A program made the translations under genes and the position numbers. Of a stretch of 64,000 nt of DNA, positions 53,395-60,950 are shown one piece after another. The stretch's first letter is position 1, and the number at the start of each line of letters is the position of its first letter. The stretch is from JAPLST01 sp964397565 (GTDB taxonomy: Bacteria; Auribacterota; UBA3054; JAPLST01). Under the pieces are notes generated by a model. The model was not told where the DNA came from. It made no database searches and saw nothing but the letters and a program-made list of their open reading frames with translations. The stretch lies in contig CAYNJC010000002.1 of the NCBI GenBank assembly GCA_964397565.1, forward strand, positions 1 through 64,000, given 5' to 3'.

Positions 53395-53886
53395 ATGAAC
53401 CCGACATTTCGCATAGGTCATGGCATTGATGTTCACCCGTTCGCCGCAGGGCGGAAATGCATATTGGGCGGGGTCGAGCTCGCGCATCCGCGCGGGCTGG
53501 CGGGGCATTCGGATGCAGATGCCTTGCTGCACGCGTTGTGCGACGCGCTGCTGGGCGCGCTGGGCCTGCCGGATATTGGTCACTGGTTTCCGCCGGGTGA
53601 CGCGCAGTACCGTGACATCGCCAGCATTCGCCTGCTGCACCAGGTCATGGACAAAGTGCGCGCGGCCGGCTATGCCGTGGCGAATGTGGACGTCACGGTC
53701 TTGGCGCAGGAGCCGCACCTCGCGCCCCACATTCCAGCGATGCGGCGCGTGCTGGCACCCGCGCTCGGCGTGGACGAGCAGGCCATCGGCATCAAGGCCA
53801 CGACAACCGAGGCGCTTGGTTTTGTCGGCCGGCGCGAGGGCATCGAAGTGCACGCGGTCTGCCTGCTGATCCGCGCGACCGAGTAG
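53395..53886 (+). CDS. ispF: 2-C-methyl-D-erythritol 2,4-cyclodiphosphate synthase
   Basis: The 163-residue enzyme makes the cyclic diphosphate of the MEP isoprenoid pathway. It opens RIGHGIDVHPF, with metal ligands Asp12 and His14. GHSDADALLHALCDALLGA contains the third ligand, and KATTTEALGFVGRREGI is the usual C-terminal block. The length is normal. I chose the ATG at 53395 behind ggagcg; in-frame TTG sites upstream are not needed. It is four bases upstream of the spermidine-synthase-like gene, so the two are probably co-transcribed. Confidence 0.96.
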   Translation: MNPTFRIGHGIDVHPFAAGRKCILGGVELAHPRGLAGHSDADALLHALCDALLGALGLPDIGHWFPPGDAQYRDIASIRLLHQVMDKVRAAGYAVANVDVTVLAQEPHLAPHIPAMRRVLAPALGVDEQAIGIKATTTEALGFVGRREGIEVHAVCLLIRATE

Positions 53887-53890
53887 GCGG

Positions 53891-56185
53891 ATGCCGCCCG
53901 TGCCGTGCACCCGCGCTGCTGTTGCCCGCGCTATGCTGGCGTTGGGCTTCAGCACGATGCTGGCGCAAATCATGGTGCTGCGCGAGGCGGCCGTGTGGCT
54001 GCGCGGCAATGAGTGTGTAATCGCCTTTGTGGTGGCAGCCTGGTTGCTGTGGATTGCCGTCGGCAGCCTGGTTGGCAACCGGGTGGCGGCGCACGCGGCG
54101 TGGCGTTGCAGTCGCATGGCCATCACGGGCGCGGCGCTGACCGCGTGCGCAATCTTAGTCGGGTTGCGCTGTTTCTGGACCTGCACGGGCGCGTTGCCGG
54201 GCGAAGCGCTCGATCTGGCGCACGCGGCCGGCTTGGCCTTGGTGGTGACCTGTCTTCCCTGCGTATTGAGCGGCAGCGCGTTTGGTGCCACCGTGCGGGC
54301 GTGCGCCATCATGCCGATTGACGCACGACATCCGCGCAGCAGCGTGGCGCGCCTGTATGTGTTCGAGACTCTGGGCGCAATGGCGGCCGGGCTGATTGCC
54401 ACGGTGGCATTGATTCCCTTAATGCACTGGTGGTTCACGTTGATGCTGGTGGTCGCACCGCTGTGCCTGGTGTGGCGTTCGCGCCTGCTCATTATCTGCT
54501 GCGCACTTGCCATGGCGGGCGCCGGCTACTATTCACCGGCCTTGGATGCGCAGGCACAACGTTGTGCAGCGCGCTGGTTGACGGGCGCGATTGTCTGCGA
54601 TCTTGACACGCCGCGCGAACGCTTGATGGTCACGCGCCGCGGCGATGAATATGCGTTTTTCAGCAACGGGCGCTTGCTGGGCGCCAGTGTGCAACGCGAG
54701 CTGGCGGAAGAAATCGGCTGGTATGCCCGTCTGAGTGCGACGCAGCCGCGCCGCGCATTGCTGATCGGCTTCCCCTACAACGGCTTGCTGCGCGAATTTG
54801 TGCACGCCGGGCTGCACGTGACGGTGCTGGATCCGCAGGCCGCATGGCTGCCGCGCCTGACGCCCTTCTTGCTGCCGGATGATCGCGCCGTGTTGACCAG
54901 CGCGGCAGTGCGCGTTATCGCCCGTGACCCGCGCGAATACCTGCGCCAGCTTGCGTCTGCGGCGGCAATCCCCTGCTATGATCTGATTGTCCAAAATGTC
55001 GGCACGCCGGAAACGTATGCCGTCGCGCGCCTGTACTCGGCCGAGTGGTTTGCACTGCTCACCGCGCGGCTCAGCACCAACGGCGCGCTGCTGGTTGCCT
55101 TGCCGGGCAGCGCCGGCTATGTGCCGGACGACTTGGCGCGCATCATCGAACGCACCCGCCTGAGCATCCGCGCCGGCATGCAGCAAGTCGCCGCCACACT
55201 TGCACCCGACCCCGTCGCGCTTATTCCGGGCTCCGCAACCTTGCTGGTGGCACGCCGTGATACTCGGCCCGCGTTGACCGACACCGCCATGGTCGTGCGA
55301 TTTGCCGCTCAACACCCGACCACCAATGTCATCTGGTTCAGCGCCGCCTTGCTGGGCGACCAGTTGTCCAGCTATCGGCGCGCACTGTTCGCAAACGCTT
55401 GTGCCGTGGCGCGTGTGCGGCATGATTCAACCGACATGCGGCCGGCTAGTTATGGCGATGCGCTGGTGTATGCGGAGGCACGCTTCGGCAGCGCGATGCA
55501 TGCCGTGCTCACGCGCCTGTACCGCGGCGCGACCGGCTTGATCGTGGTCGGTGGCGTTGCGGTGCTGTTGATCGTGTGCGCGCACCTGTGCGGGACGCGC
55601 GGGCAGCGACACCGGCTTGCGCTGCTGGCGGCGATGACGGCCATATCCCTGGCAGGTTTTCTGATTGAAATGACCGTGCTGGTCCGTTTCACGACCGGCT
55701 GCGGCGCGGCATTCTACGGCGTCGGCCTGCTCTTTGCGGCATACATGGCGGGCCTGGCACTGGCGGCGGCGGGCATGCAGCAGCTCGCGCTGCGCAGGCA
55801 AACGCGCGGAGCCGGATGGGCCTTGCTGCTGTTGTTGGTCGCCGCGGGTGTGGCGGGCGGGTGTCCGCTGCCACTCCGTACCGTGCACATCTGGTTGGCG
55901 TGTGCGAGCGTGATGATGGCCACTGGCGCGGCGTGCGGTGCGTTGTTCGCCTGGATTGCCCAACAGGACGCGCCAGCACAGCGGCAGAGCAGCAGCGTCT
56001 ATGGCGCGGACGTGCTGGGTGCGGTCGTCGGCGCGCTCTTGTTCAGTTGCGTCATCCCGCCGACCTGCGGCTTTGGTGCGATCCCCTTGCTGTGTGCAGC
56101 CTGCGCCCTGCTGCCCGGCGCGTGCGTGGGGCGGGCGAGCCGCGGCGCGCAGGGCAGTTGCAGCCCGGACGGTATTTGTGTATAA
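53891..56185 (+). CDS. Polytopic membrane protein with spermidine-synthase-like domain
   Basis: The 764-residue protein has six to seven membrane helices, a soluble domain around residues 225-480, and seven more helices. The soluble part resembles the Rossmann fold of spermidine synthase (RRALLIGFPYNGLLREFVHAG, VTVLDPQAAW, YDLIVQNVGTPET). The usual glycine-rich GGGDG loop is replaced by GFPYNG, so binding of S-adenosyl compounds may be lost or changed. Fused MFS/spermidine-synthase proteins are common in PVC bacteria and their substrates are unknown. Its stop overlaps a TATAAT box that probably serves tRNA-Pro. Confidence 0.72.
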   Translation: MPPVPCTRAAVARAMLALGFSTMLAQIMVLREAAVWLRGNECVIAFVVAAWLLWIAVGSLVGNRVAAHAAWRCSRMAITGAALTACAILVGLRCFWTCTGALPGEALDLAHAAGLALVVTCLPCVLSGSAFGATVRACAIMPIDARHPRSSVARLYVFETLGAMAAGLIATVALIPLMHWWFTLMLVVAPLCLVWRSRLLIICCALAMAGAGYYSPALDAQAQRCAARWLTGAIVCDLDTPRERLMVTRRGDEYAFFSNGRLLGASVQRELAEEIGWYARLSATQPRRALLIGFPYNGLLREFVHAGLHVTVLDPQAAWLPRLTPFLLPDDRAVLTSAAVRVIARDPREYLRQLASAAAIPCYDLIVQNVGTPETYAVARLYSAEWFALLTARLSTNGALLVALPGSAGYVPDDLARIIERTRLSIRAGMQQVAATLAPDPVALIPGSATLLVARRDTRPALTDTAMVVRFAAQHPTTNVIWFSAALLGDQLSSYRRALFANACAVARVRHDSTDMRPASYGDALVYAEARFGSAMHAVLTRLYRGATGLIVVGGVAVLLIVCAHLCGTRGQRHRLALLAAMTAISLAGFLIEMTVLVRFTTGCGAAFYGVGLLFAAYMAGLALAAAGMQQLALRRQTRGAGWALLLLLVAAGVAGGCPLPLRTVHIWLACASVMMATGAACGALFAWIAQQDAPAQRQSSSVYGADVLGAVVGALLFSCVIPPTCGFGAIPLLCAACALLPGACVGRASRGAQGSCSPDGICV

Positions 56186-56186
56186 T
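56158..56186 (+). promoter_or_regulatory. Candidate promoter for tRNA-Pro
   Basis: TTGCAG (56158-56163), 17 bases and TATAAT (56181-56186) overlap the end of the upstream gene and lie 78 bases before the tRNA. Confidence 0.5.
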
Positions 56187-56263
56187 ACCATTCCCGATTC
56201 ATGGGCAGCGTGATGGCCCACGGGATCGGCGATGATCTTTCTGGTATTTGCCATTGTGCAGTT

Positions 56264-56340
56264 CGGGGCGTGGCTCAGCCTGGCAGAGCGCTTGGTTCGG
56301 GACCAAGAGGTCGGTGGTTCGAATCCACTCGCCCCGACCA
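56264..56340 (+). tRNA. tRNA-Pro (CGG)
   Basis: Acceptor arms cggggcg and cgccccg pair, the anticodon loop is ttcggga (CGG, reading CCG), the T loop is ggttcgaatcc, and CCA is encoded at 56338-56340. Confidence 0.95.
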
Positions 56341-56366
56341 TTTTTACGGATGTTCTGTCGTGCTGT

Positions 56367-56396
56367 TTGACAGAATGTCCACCACTACGTTATACT
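56367..56396 (+). promoter_or_regulatory. Consensus promoter of the ilvB leader
   Basis: TTGACA (56367-56372), an 18-base spacer and TATACT (56391-56396) form a strong promoter. Transcription would begin near 56403, at the base of a 7-bp hairpin (gcagggc/gccctgc, 56403-56425). Confidence 0.75.
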
Positions 56397-56431
56397 AAGG
56401 ATGCAGGGCCGAGGCAATGCCCTGCCTGACG

Positions 56432-56539
56432 ATGATGAAACAAGGAATTCGATTGCAGACGACACAGGGTGGTTCAGCGCAGGCACTGCGACTAGTGCTT
56501 CTCGCTGTTCTTGGCGTCATGCCATCGGGTTCCGCGTGA
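56432..56539 (+). CDS. Leu/Val-rich leader peptide of the ilvB attenuator
   Basis: The 35-codon frame begins MMKQGIRLQT, and eight of eleven consecutive codons in its centre (56486-56518) are Leu or Val (LRLVLLAVLGV). It ends with TGA at 56537. This is the layout of IvbL/IlvL leader peptides, where shortage of charged Leu or Val tRNA stalls the ribosome. The seven bases ccatcgg (56522-56528) right after the Leu/Val block can pair with ccgatgg (56572-56578) in the 5' arm of the terminator. An in-frame ATG at 56417 is within the 5' hairpin and less likely. Ribosome binding is weak by eye. Confidence 0.7.
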   Translation: MMKQGIRLQTTQGGSAQALRLVLLAVLGVMPSGSA

Positions 56540-56565
56540 AGTAACGCCTGTGTTACAGTACTCGC

Positions 56566-56601
56566 GAGCGGCCGATGGTAACAACGGCCGCTCTTTTTTT
56601 T
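56566..56601 (+). terminator. Attenuator terminator upstream of ilvB
   Basis: Perfect 9-bp arms gagcggccg (56566-56574) and cggccgctc (56585-56593) with a 10-base loop are followed by eight T. It is a textbook intrinsic terminator, placed 44 bases before the ilvB start and 26 bases after the leader-peptide stop. The alternative pairing with 56522-56528 would melt its 5' arm. Confidence 0.85.
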
Positions 56602-56644
56602 GTATACTATGACTGCCCATAACAGTTCGACCAAAGGAGCAGGT

Positions 56645-58393
56645 ATGCCACGCACCGGTGCAGATGTGGTGGTGGAAGCGATCAAGCGCGAAGAGGCCAA
56701 GGTGGTGTTCGGGTATCCGGGCGGCGCCATCCTCGACGTGTTTGACAAGCTCTACCTGGCGCAGGACGGCTATCGTTTCATTTTGGTGCGCCACGAGCAG
56801 GGCGCGACGCACATGGCCGACGGCTATGCCCGCGCCACCGGCAAGCCCGGTGTGGTCGTCGTCACCAGCGGCCCGGGCGCGACCAATACCGTGACCGGCA
56901 TCGCCACCGCCTACATGGATTCGTCGCCGCTGGTCGTGATCACCGGCCAGGTGCCCTCGCATTACATCGGCAATGACGCGTTCCAGGAAGCCGACGTGAC
57001 CGGCATCACGCGCCCGATCACCAAGCACAATTACCTGGTGAGTGCGGTCAACGATCTGCCGCGCATTCTGAAGGAGGCGTTCTACATCGCCGCCAGCGGC
57101 CGGCCTGGGCCCGTCCTCATCGATATTCCCAAAGATATTCAGAAGATGGCATGCGACGTGCCCTATCCGGACACGGTTGATTTACCCTCGTATCGCCCGA
57201 ATTATGAAGGCCACACCAACCAGATCAAGAAGATGGCCGAGGCGATCAAACACGCCAAACGCCCGGTCGCGTATGTCGGTGGCGGCGCGATTCTCAGCAA
57301 TGCCGGACCGGAGCTCTCTATTTTCATCAAGAAGACCGGTATTCCCATCACCACAACGTTGATGGCCCTTGGCGCCTATCCGCAGCAGGAGCCGGAAAAT
57401 CTGCTGATGCTGGGCATGCACGGCACGCGCTATGCCAACTACGCCGTGCAGGAGTGCGACCTGCTATTGGCGATCGGCGCGCGCTTTGACGACCGCGTCA
57501 CGGCCAGGATCGAAGAATTCGCGCCACACGCCAAGATTGTCCATGTCGATATTGATCCGACCAGCATTTCGAAGAATCTGACGGTCGACATTCCGGTGGT
57601 CGGCGACATTCGCGACGTGCTGCACAAGCTGAATGCGATTGTCGAGCGGCCCGATATCGGCGCATGGCAACAGAAAATCGAGGAATGGAAACAGCAGTAT
57701 CCGCTGACCTTCAAGCCGCGCAACGGCGAGATCATTCCGCAGGAAGTCATTGCGGCGATTGACCGCGTGACCCAGGGCGAGGCGATCATCACCACCGACG
57801 TCGGCCAACATCAAATGTGGTCGGCCCAGTTCTTGCGCTTCAAGTATCCGCGCACCTGGATCACGTCGGGCGGGTTGGGCACGATGGGCTTTGGCTTGCC
57901 CTCGGCGATTGGCGCGCAGGCGGCCTTTCCCGACAAGCTCGTGATCAACATCAGCGGCGATGGCGGTTTCCAGATGCTGGCCGAAGAGCTGGCCACCGCC
58001 TCGATCAACAAGTTGCCGGTCGTCAGCGTGATTATCAATAACATGTATCTTGGCATGGTGCGCCAGTGGCAGGAGATGTTTTACGACAAGCACTACGCCA
58101 TGACGTGCCTTGAGCGCAGTCACGATTGCCTGCTGTTGTGCAATAATCCCACGGATGGCCGTTGCCCGAAATATGTGCCGGACTTTGTCAAGCTGGCCGA
58201 GGCGTACGACTGCGTCGGCCTGCGCGTCAGCGCACGCGACCAGATCGAACCGGTCCTGCGCCAGGCGATCAAGACGGCGCGCACCGAGTTGCGCCCAGTG
58301 GTGATCGAATACATCGTGGCACGCGAGGAAAACGTGTGGCCGATGGTGCCGGCCGGCGCGCGCCTCGATCAGATGCTGGACAGCCTGGCCTGA
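56645..58393 (+). CDS. ilvB: Acetolactate synthase large subunit
   Basis: The 582-residue ThDP enzyme makes acetolactate or acetohydroxybutyrate, the committed step to valine, leucine and isoleucine. Glu51 in VRHEQGATHMADGYARATG activates ThDP. The metal/ThDP motif begins GDGGFQMLAEELATA and ends in IINNMYLGMVRQWQ, whose Trp is where herbicide-resistance mutations map in other species. A good ribosome-binding site (aaaggagc) precedes the ATG at 56645; upstream in-frame TTG at 56600 lies in the terminator. It heads an ilvB, ilvN, ilvC, leuA cluster. Confidence 0.97.
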   Translation: MPRTGADVVVEAIKREEAKVVFGYPGGAILDVFDKLYLAQDGYRFILVRHEQGATHMADGYARATGKPGVVVVTSGPGATNTVTGIATAYMDSSPLVVITGQVPSHYIGNDAFQEADVTGITRPITKHNYLVSAVNDLPRILKEAFYIAASGRPGPVLIDIPKDIQKMACDVPYPDTVDLPSYRPNYEGHTNQIKKMAEAIKHAKRPVAYVGGGAILSNAGPELSIFIKKTGIPITTTLMALGAYPQQEPENLLMLGMHGTRYANYAVQECDLLLAIGARFDDRVTARIEEFAPHAKIVHVDIDPTSISKNLTVDIPVVGDIRDVLHKLNAIVERPDIGAWQQKIEEWKQQYPLTFKPRNGEIIPQEVIAAIDRVTQGEAIITTDVGQHQMWSAQFLRFKYPRTWITSGGLGTMGFGLPSAIGAQAAFPDKLVINISGDGGFQMLAEELATASINKLPVVSVIINNMYLGMVRQWQEMFYDKHYAMTCLERSHDCLLLCNNPTDGRCPKYVPDFVKLAEAYDCVGLRVSARDQIEPVLRQAIKTARTELRPVVIEYIVAREENVWPMVPAGARLDQMLDSLA

Positions 58394-58545
58394 ACCTAGC
58401 CATGGGCGACCCACGCTATGCAACCATTGACGATTGACCAACAAGGAGTAACGATGACAGAAGTGTCAGATGCTGAAGCGCAGCACCTTGCTCCTTCTCT
58501 TGCTCGTCACTCGTCACTCACTTTGACCCTTGACCTGGCTCTGAC
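58394..58545. other. ilvB-ilvN spacer with tandem tract
   Basis: The 152-base spacer has a 7-mer-like tract (gctcgtcactcgtcactcact, about 58502-58521, in two and a half units) and no credible gene. Its length is unusual for an ilvB-ilvN junction. Confidence 0.5.
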
Positions 58546-59019
58546 ATGAAACACACAATTTCCGTCATGGTGCGTAATCAATCCGGCGTGTTGGCCCGCA
58601 TCGCCGGCCTGTTCTCGGCGCGCGGCTATAATATTGACAGCTTGTGCGTCGCGCAAACGCACGACCCGGACTATTCCTGCATGACGATCGTCTCCGAGGG
58701 CGATGAGAAAGTCCTCGAGCAGGTCACCAAGCAGCTCAACAAGCTGATTGACGTGCTCAAGGTCAATGATTTTCACGAGCAGGACTGCATCATTCGCGAG
58801 CTGGCCCTGGTAAAAGTCAATTCGACCGCCACGACGCGCAGCGAGATCATGCAGTTGGTGGATATTTTCCGGGCCAAGATCATAGACGTCTCCCTCAAAA
58901 CACTGACGATCGAGGCTACCGGCCCGGAGGCCAAGATCAAAGCGATGATTGACCTGCTGCGCCCGTTCGGCATCAAGGAGATTGTGCAAACCGGCCGGGT
59001 CGCCATGGCGCGCAAATAA
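58546..59019 (+). CDS. ilvN: Acetolactate synthase small (regulatory) subunit
   Basis: The 157-residue subunit starts with an ACT domain, MKHTISVMVRNQSGVLARIA, including the valine-binding loop, followed by LFSARGYNIDSLCVAQT. Its C-terminal domain ends in LRPFGIKEIVQTGRVAMAR. It activates the large subunit and gives feedback inhibition by valine. The length agrees with bacterial IlvH/IlvN of 160-170 residues. It is third in the order promoter, leader, ilvB, ilvN. Confidence 0.95.
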   Translation: MKHTISVMVRNQSGVLARIAGLFSARGYNIDSLCVAQTHDPDYSCMTIVSEGDEKVLEQVTKQLNKLIDVLKVNDFHEQDCIIRELALVKVNSTATTRSEIMQLVDIFRAKIIDVSLKTLTIEATGPEAKIKAMIDLLRPFGIKEIVQTGRVAMARK

Positions 59020-59029
59020 ACGCTGAACG

Positions 59030-59308
59030 ATGAACGCTGAACGTCACATCGAAGATTATGCCGCGTGGCGCGCCGCGCTGTTGCCGCGCGTGCAAGCCGT
59101 GCGCCTGGCCCTGCGCAACGCGCGCACACGCCGACCGGCGTCCATGCGCGTTAAAGAAGATGACGAGTTGCGCGGTCTGCGGCTGTGCCGCGAACGTCGC
59201 CGCGAACGCCTCGCCGCCGCCGGCATTTTGGTGCAAACCGGGCCGCGCACCTGGGTGCTGAATCTGCCCGTCCAAAGCGCGCCGCCCACACACGGTGAAA
59301 GACAGTGA
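59030..59308 (+). CDS. Possible small basic protein, unknown
   Basis: This 92-residue frame lies 10 bases after ilvN. The product is Arg- and Ala-rich with a helical look (LLPRVQAVRLALRNARTRR, LRLCRERRRERLAAAGILVQ) and has GC-rich third positions like its neighbours. Its start codon lies in a 7-mer repeat tract (gctgaac/gatgaac, 59022-59043). I recognise no family. It could be real or an accident of high GC; a small hairpin with arms attcgttc/gaacgaat follows at 59334-59354. Confidence 0.4.
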   Translation: MNAERHIEDYAAWRAALLPRVQAVRLALRNARTRRPASMRVKEDDELRGLRLCRERRRERLAAAGILVQTGPRTWVLNLPVQSAPPTHGERQ

Positions 59309-59405
59309 GCACTTTATTCCCCACGAAGATTACATTCGTTCGTCCTGAACGAATTTCCTCAGGCGGCGGCGTGCCGCAGTTTAGCCGACATGCTACAATA
59401 ATCAG

Positions 59406-59540
59406 ATGATGCGTATTGTGTACATGGCAGTGCTGATCGTGGTGTGCGGCGCCGCACCGCGCGACAGCGCGGCACCGGGGTCGTCGCCCCCGGCGGCAAC
59501 AGAGCATGGCACCCACGTCGGACGTGCACTGCCGCAATGA
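59406..59540 (+). CDS. Possible 44-residue exported or membrane peptide
   Basis: The frame starts MMRIVYMAVLIVVCGAA, a signal- or anchor-like segment, followed by an Ala/Pro-rich tail. TACAAT (59394-59399) ends six bases before its first ATG. Its TGA overlaps the ATG of the next frame as ATGA, which supports both frames being translated. Function is unknown. Confidence 0.4.
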   Translation: MMRIVYMAVLIVVCGAAPRDSAAPGSSPPAATEHGTHVGRALPQ

Positions 59541-59809
59541 CGGACTGGCTCATGCTATACCCCACAATAGACCCAAACACCTGCCGCCGCAACCTGCTGC
59601 GGAGCGCGGAACTATTAACGCTCTGCTGCACACTCCAGGAGGCCTATCTGCACACGCGCTTCCCGCACCTTTCCGCAGATGAGCTGCGCCGCCGCGTGCG
59701 CGAAAACATTGTTGCCGCCAAAGAACGCGCATGGATCAAGGCACAACGGAACCCTGATGAATATCCAATATCGAACAAGGAATTACCAATGACGAACGAA
59801 AGAATATGA
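59537..59809 (+). CDS. Small helical protein, unknown, coupled to the upstream peptide
   Basis: The 90-residue protein has a helical centre (NLLRSAELLTLCCTLQEAYL) followed by LSADELRRRVRENIVAAKERAW, a pattern seen in small unnamed proteins of PVC bacteria. Its last 20 or so codons lie in the left arm and loop of a perfect 24-bp inverted repeat (59760-59862), so the repeat may have replaced the original C-terminus. It is coupled to the 44-residue frame by ATGA and sits between ilvN and ilvC. Confidence 0.5.
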   Translation: MTDWLMLYPTIDPNTCRRNLLRSAELLTLCCTLQEAYLHTRFPHLSADELRRRVRENIVAAKERAWIKAQRNPDEYPISNKELPMTNERI

Positions 59810-59862
59810 AGAGCCAAGATTCAACTTGGATATTGGATATTCCTTGTTCGATATTGGATATT
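59760..59862. repeat. Perfect 24-bp inverted repeat with 55-base loop
   Basis: The arms at 59760-59783 (aatatccaatatcgaacaag, then gaat) and 59839-59862 are exact inverse copies. The loop contains a smaller stem (ccaag/cttgg). It resembles the repeat-built arms around the GxxExxY gene at 61 kb but holds no gene of its own. Confidence 0.8.
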
Positions 59863-59948
59863 TGAGAAACGCAGCAGCCGAACACTGAACACTGTAAACT
59901 GAAAACTAAATAACCGACTTCACTCTAATCCCCTTAAGGAACCCTCCC

Positions 59949-60944
59949 ATGGCAAAGATGTACTATGACCAGGACGCCGACCTGAAACTGCTGAAGAACA
60001 AAACCATCGGCATCATCGGCTACGGCTCGCAAGGCCACGCCCAAGCGCAGAACTTGCGCGACAGCGGCGTGACGGTCATCGTGTCCGATCTGCCCGGCAC
60101 GGCCAATCACAAACTGGCGGTTGCACACGGCTTCAAGCCGGTCACGGCTGCCGCATTGGCCAAGCAAGCCGATATCATTCAGATGCTGGTGCCGGACGAG
60201 CTGCAGGCGCGCGTGTATCGCGAGGCTGTCGCATCCGAAATGAAGAAAGGCAAGACCCTGGTCTTCTCGCACGGCTTCAACATTCATTACGGCCAGATTG
60301 TCCCGCCGGCCGACGTGGATGTGATCATGATTGCGCCGAAAGGCCCGGGCCACTTGGTGCGCAGCGTCTTCGAGGAAGGCGGCGGCGTGCCGAATCTGAT
60401 TGCCATCTACCAGAATGCCAGCGGCAAAGCCAAGCAGATTGCGCTGGCATACTCGCGCGGCATTGGCGGCACCCGCGCCGGCGTGCTCGAAACCACCTTT
60501 GCGGAAGAAACCGAAACCGACTTGTTCGGCGAGCAGGCCGTCTTGTGCGGCGGCTGCACCGCGCTGGTGAAAGCCGGGTTCGAGACGCTGGTCGAGGCCG
60601 GCTATCAACCCGAGATCGCCTACTTCGAGTGCATGCATGAACTCAAGCTGATTGTTGATCTGATGTATGCCAAGGGCATGGCCGGCATGCGCGACTCGAT
60701 CTCGAACACGGCCGAATACGGCGACCTGACACGCGGCCCGCGCATTGTCACGGCCGAGACCAAGCAGACGATGAAACAAATTCTGACCGACATTCAGACC
60801 GGCGTCTTCGCGCGTGAGTGGATTCTCGAAAACCAGGCCAACCGGCCGGTGATCAACGCCCTGCGGCGCAAAGAGCGCGGGCATCTGATCGAAAAGGTCG
60901 GCGCGACGCTGCGCGGCATGATGAGCTGGCTGAAGAAGAAATAA
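59949..60944 (+). CDS. ilvC: Ketol-acid reductoisomerase
   Basis: The 331-residue class I enzyme converts acetolactate to dihydroxyisovalerate. It starts MAKMYYDQDADL and has the cofactor motif GYGSQGHAQAQNLRDSG (first Gly at residue 24). The metal ligands are in ETDLFGEQAVLCGG and ECMHELKLIVDLMY. The length is normal for class I. Cofactor preference is not certain from the loop. Upstream is the 24-bp inverted repeat; six bases after its stop begins the GxxExxY element. Confidence 0.97.
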   Translation: MAKMYYDQDADLKLLKNKTIGIIGYGSQGHAQAQNLRDSGVTVIVSDLPGTANHKLAVAHGFKPVTAAALAKQADIIQMLVPDELQARVYREAVASEMKKGKTLVFSHGFNIHYGQIVPPADVDVIMIAPKGPGHLVRSVFEEGGGVPNLIAIYQNASGKAKQIALAYSRGIGGTRAGVLETTFAEETETDLFGEQAVLCGGCTALVKAGFETLVEAGYQPEIAYFECMHELKLIVDLMYAKGMAGMRDSISNTAEYGDLTRGPRIVTAETKQTMKQILTDIQTGVFAREWILENQANRPVINALRRKERGHLIEKVGATLRGMMSWLKKK

Positions 60945-60950
60945 CGGCAT

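Noticed and set aside
56201..56429. Frames starting near 56201 and 56232 that run through tRNA-Pro
   Set aside because: They overlap a complete tRNA gene and the ilvB promoter; no family resemblance.
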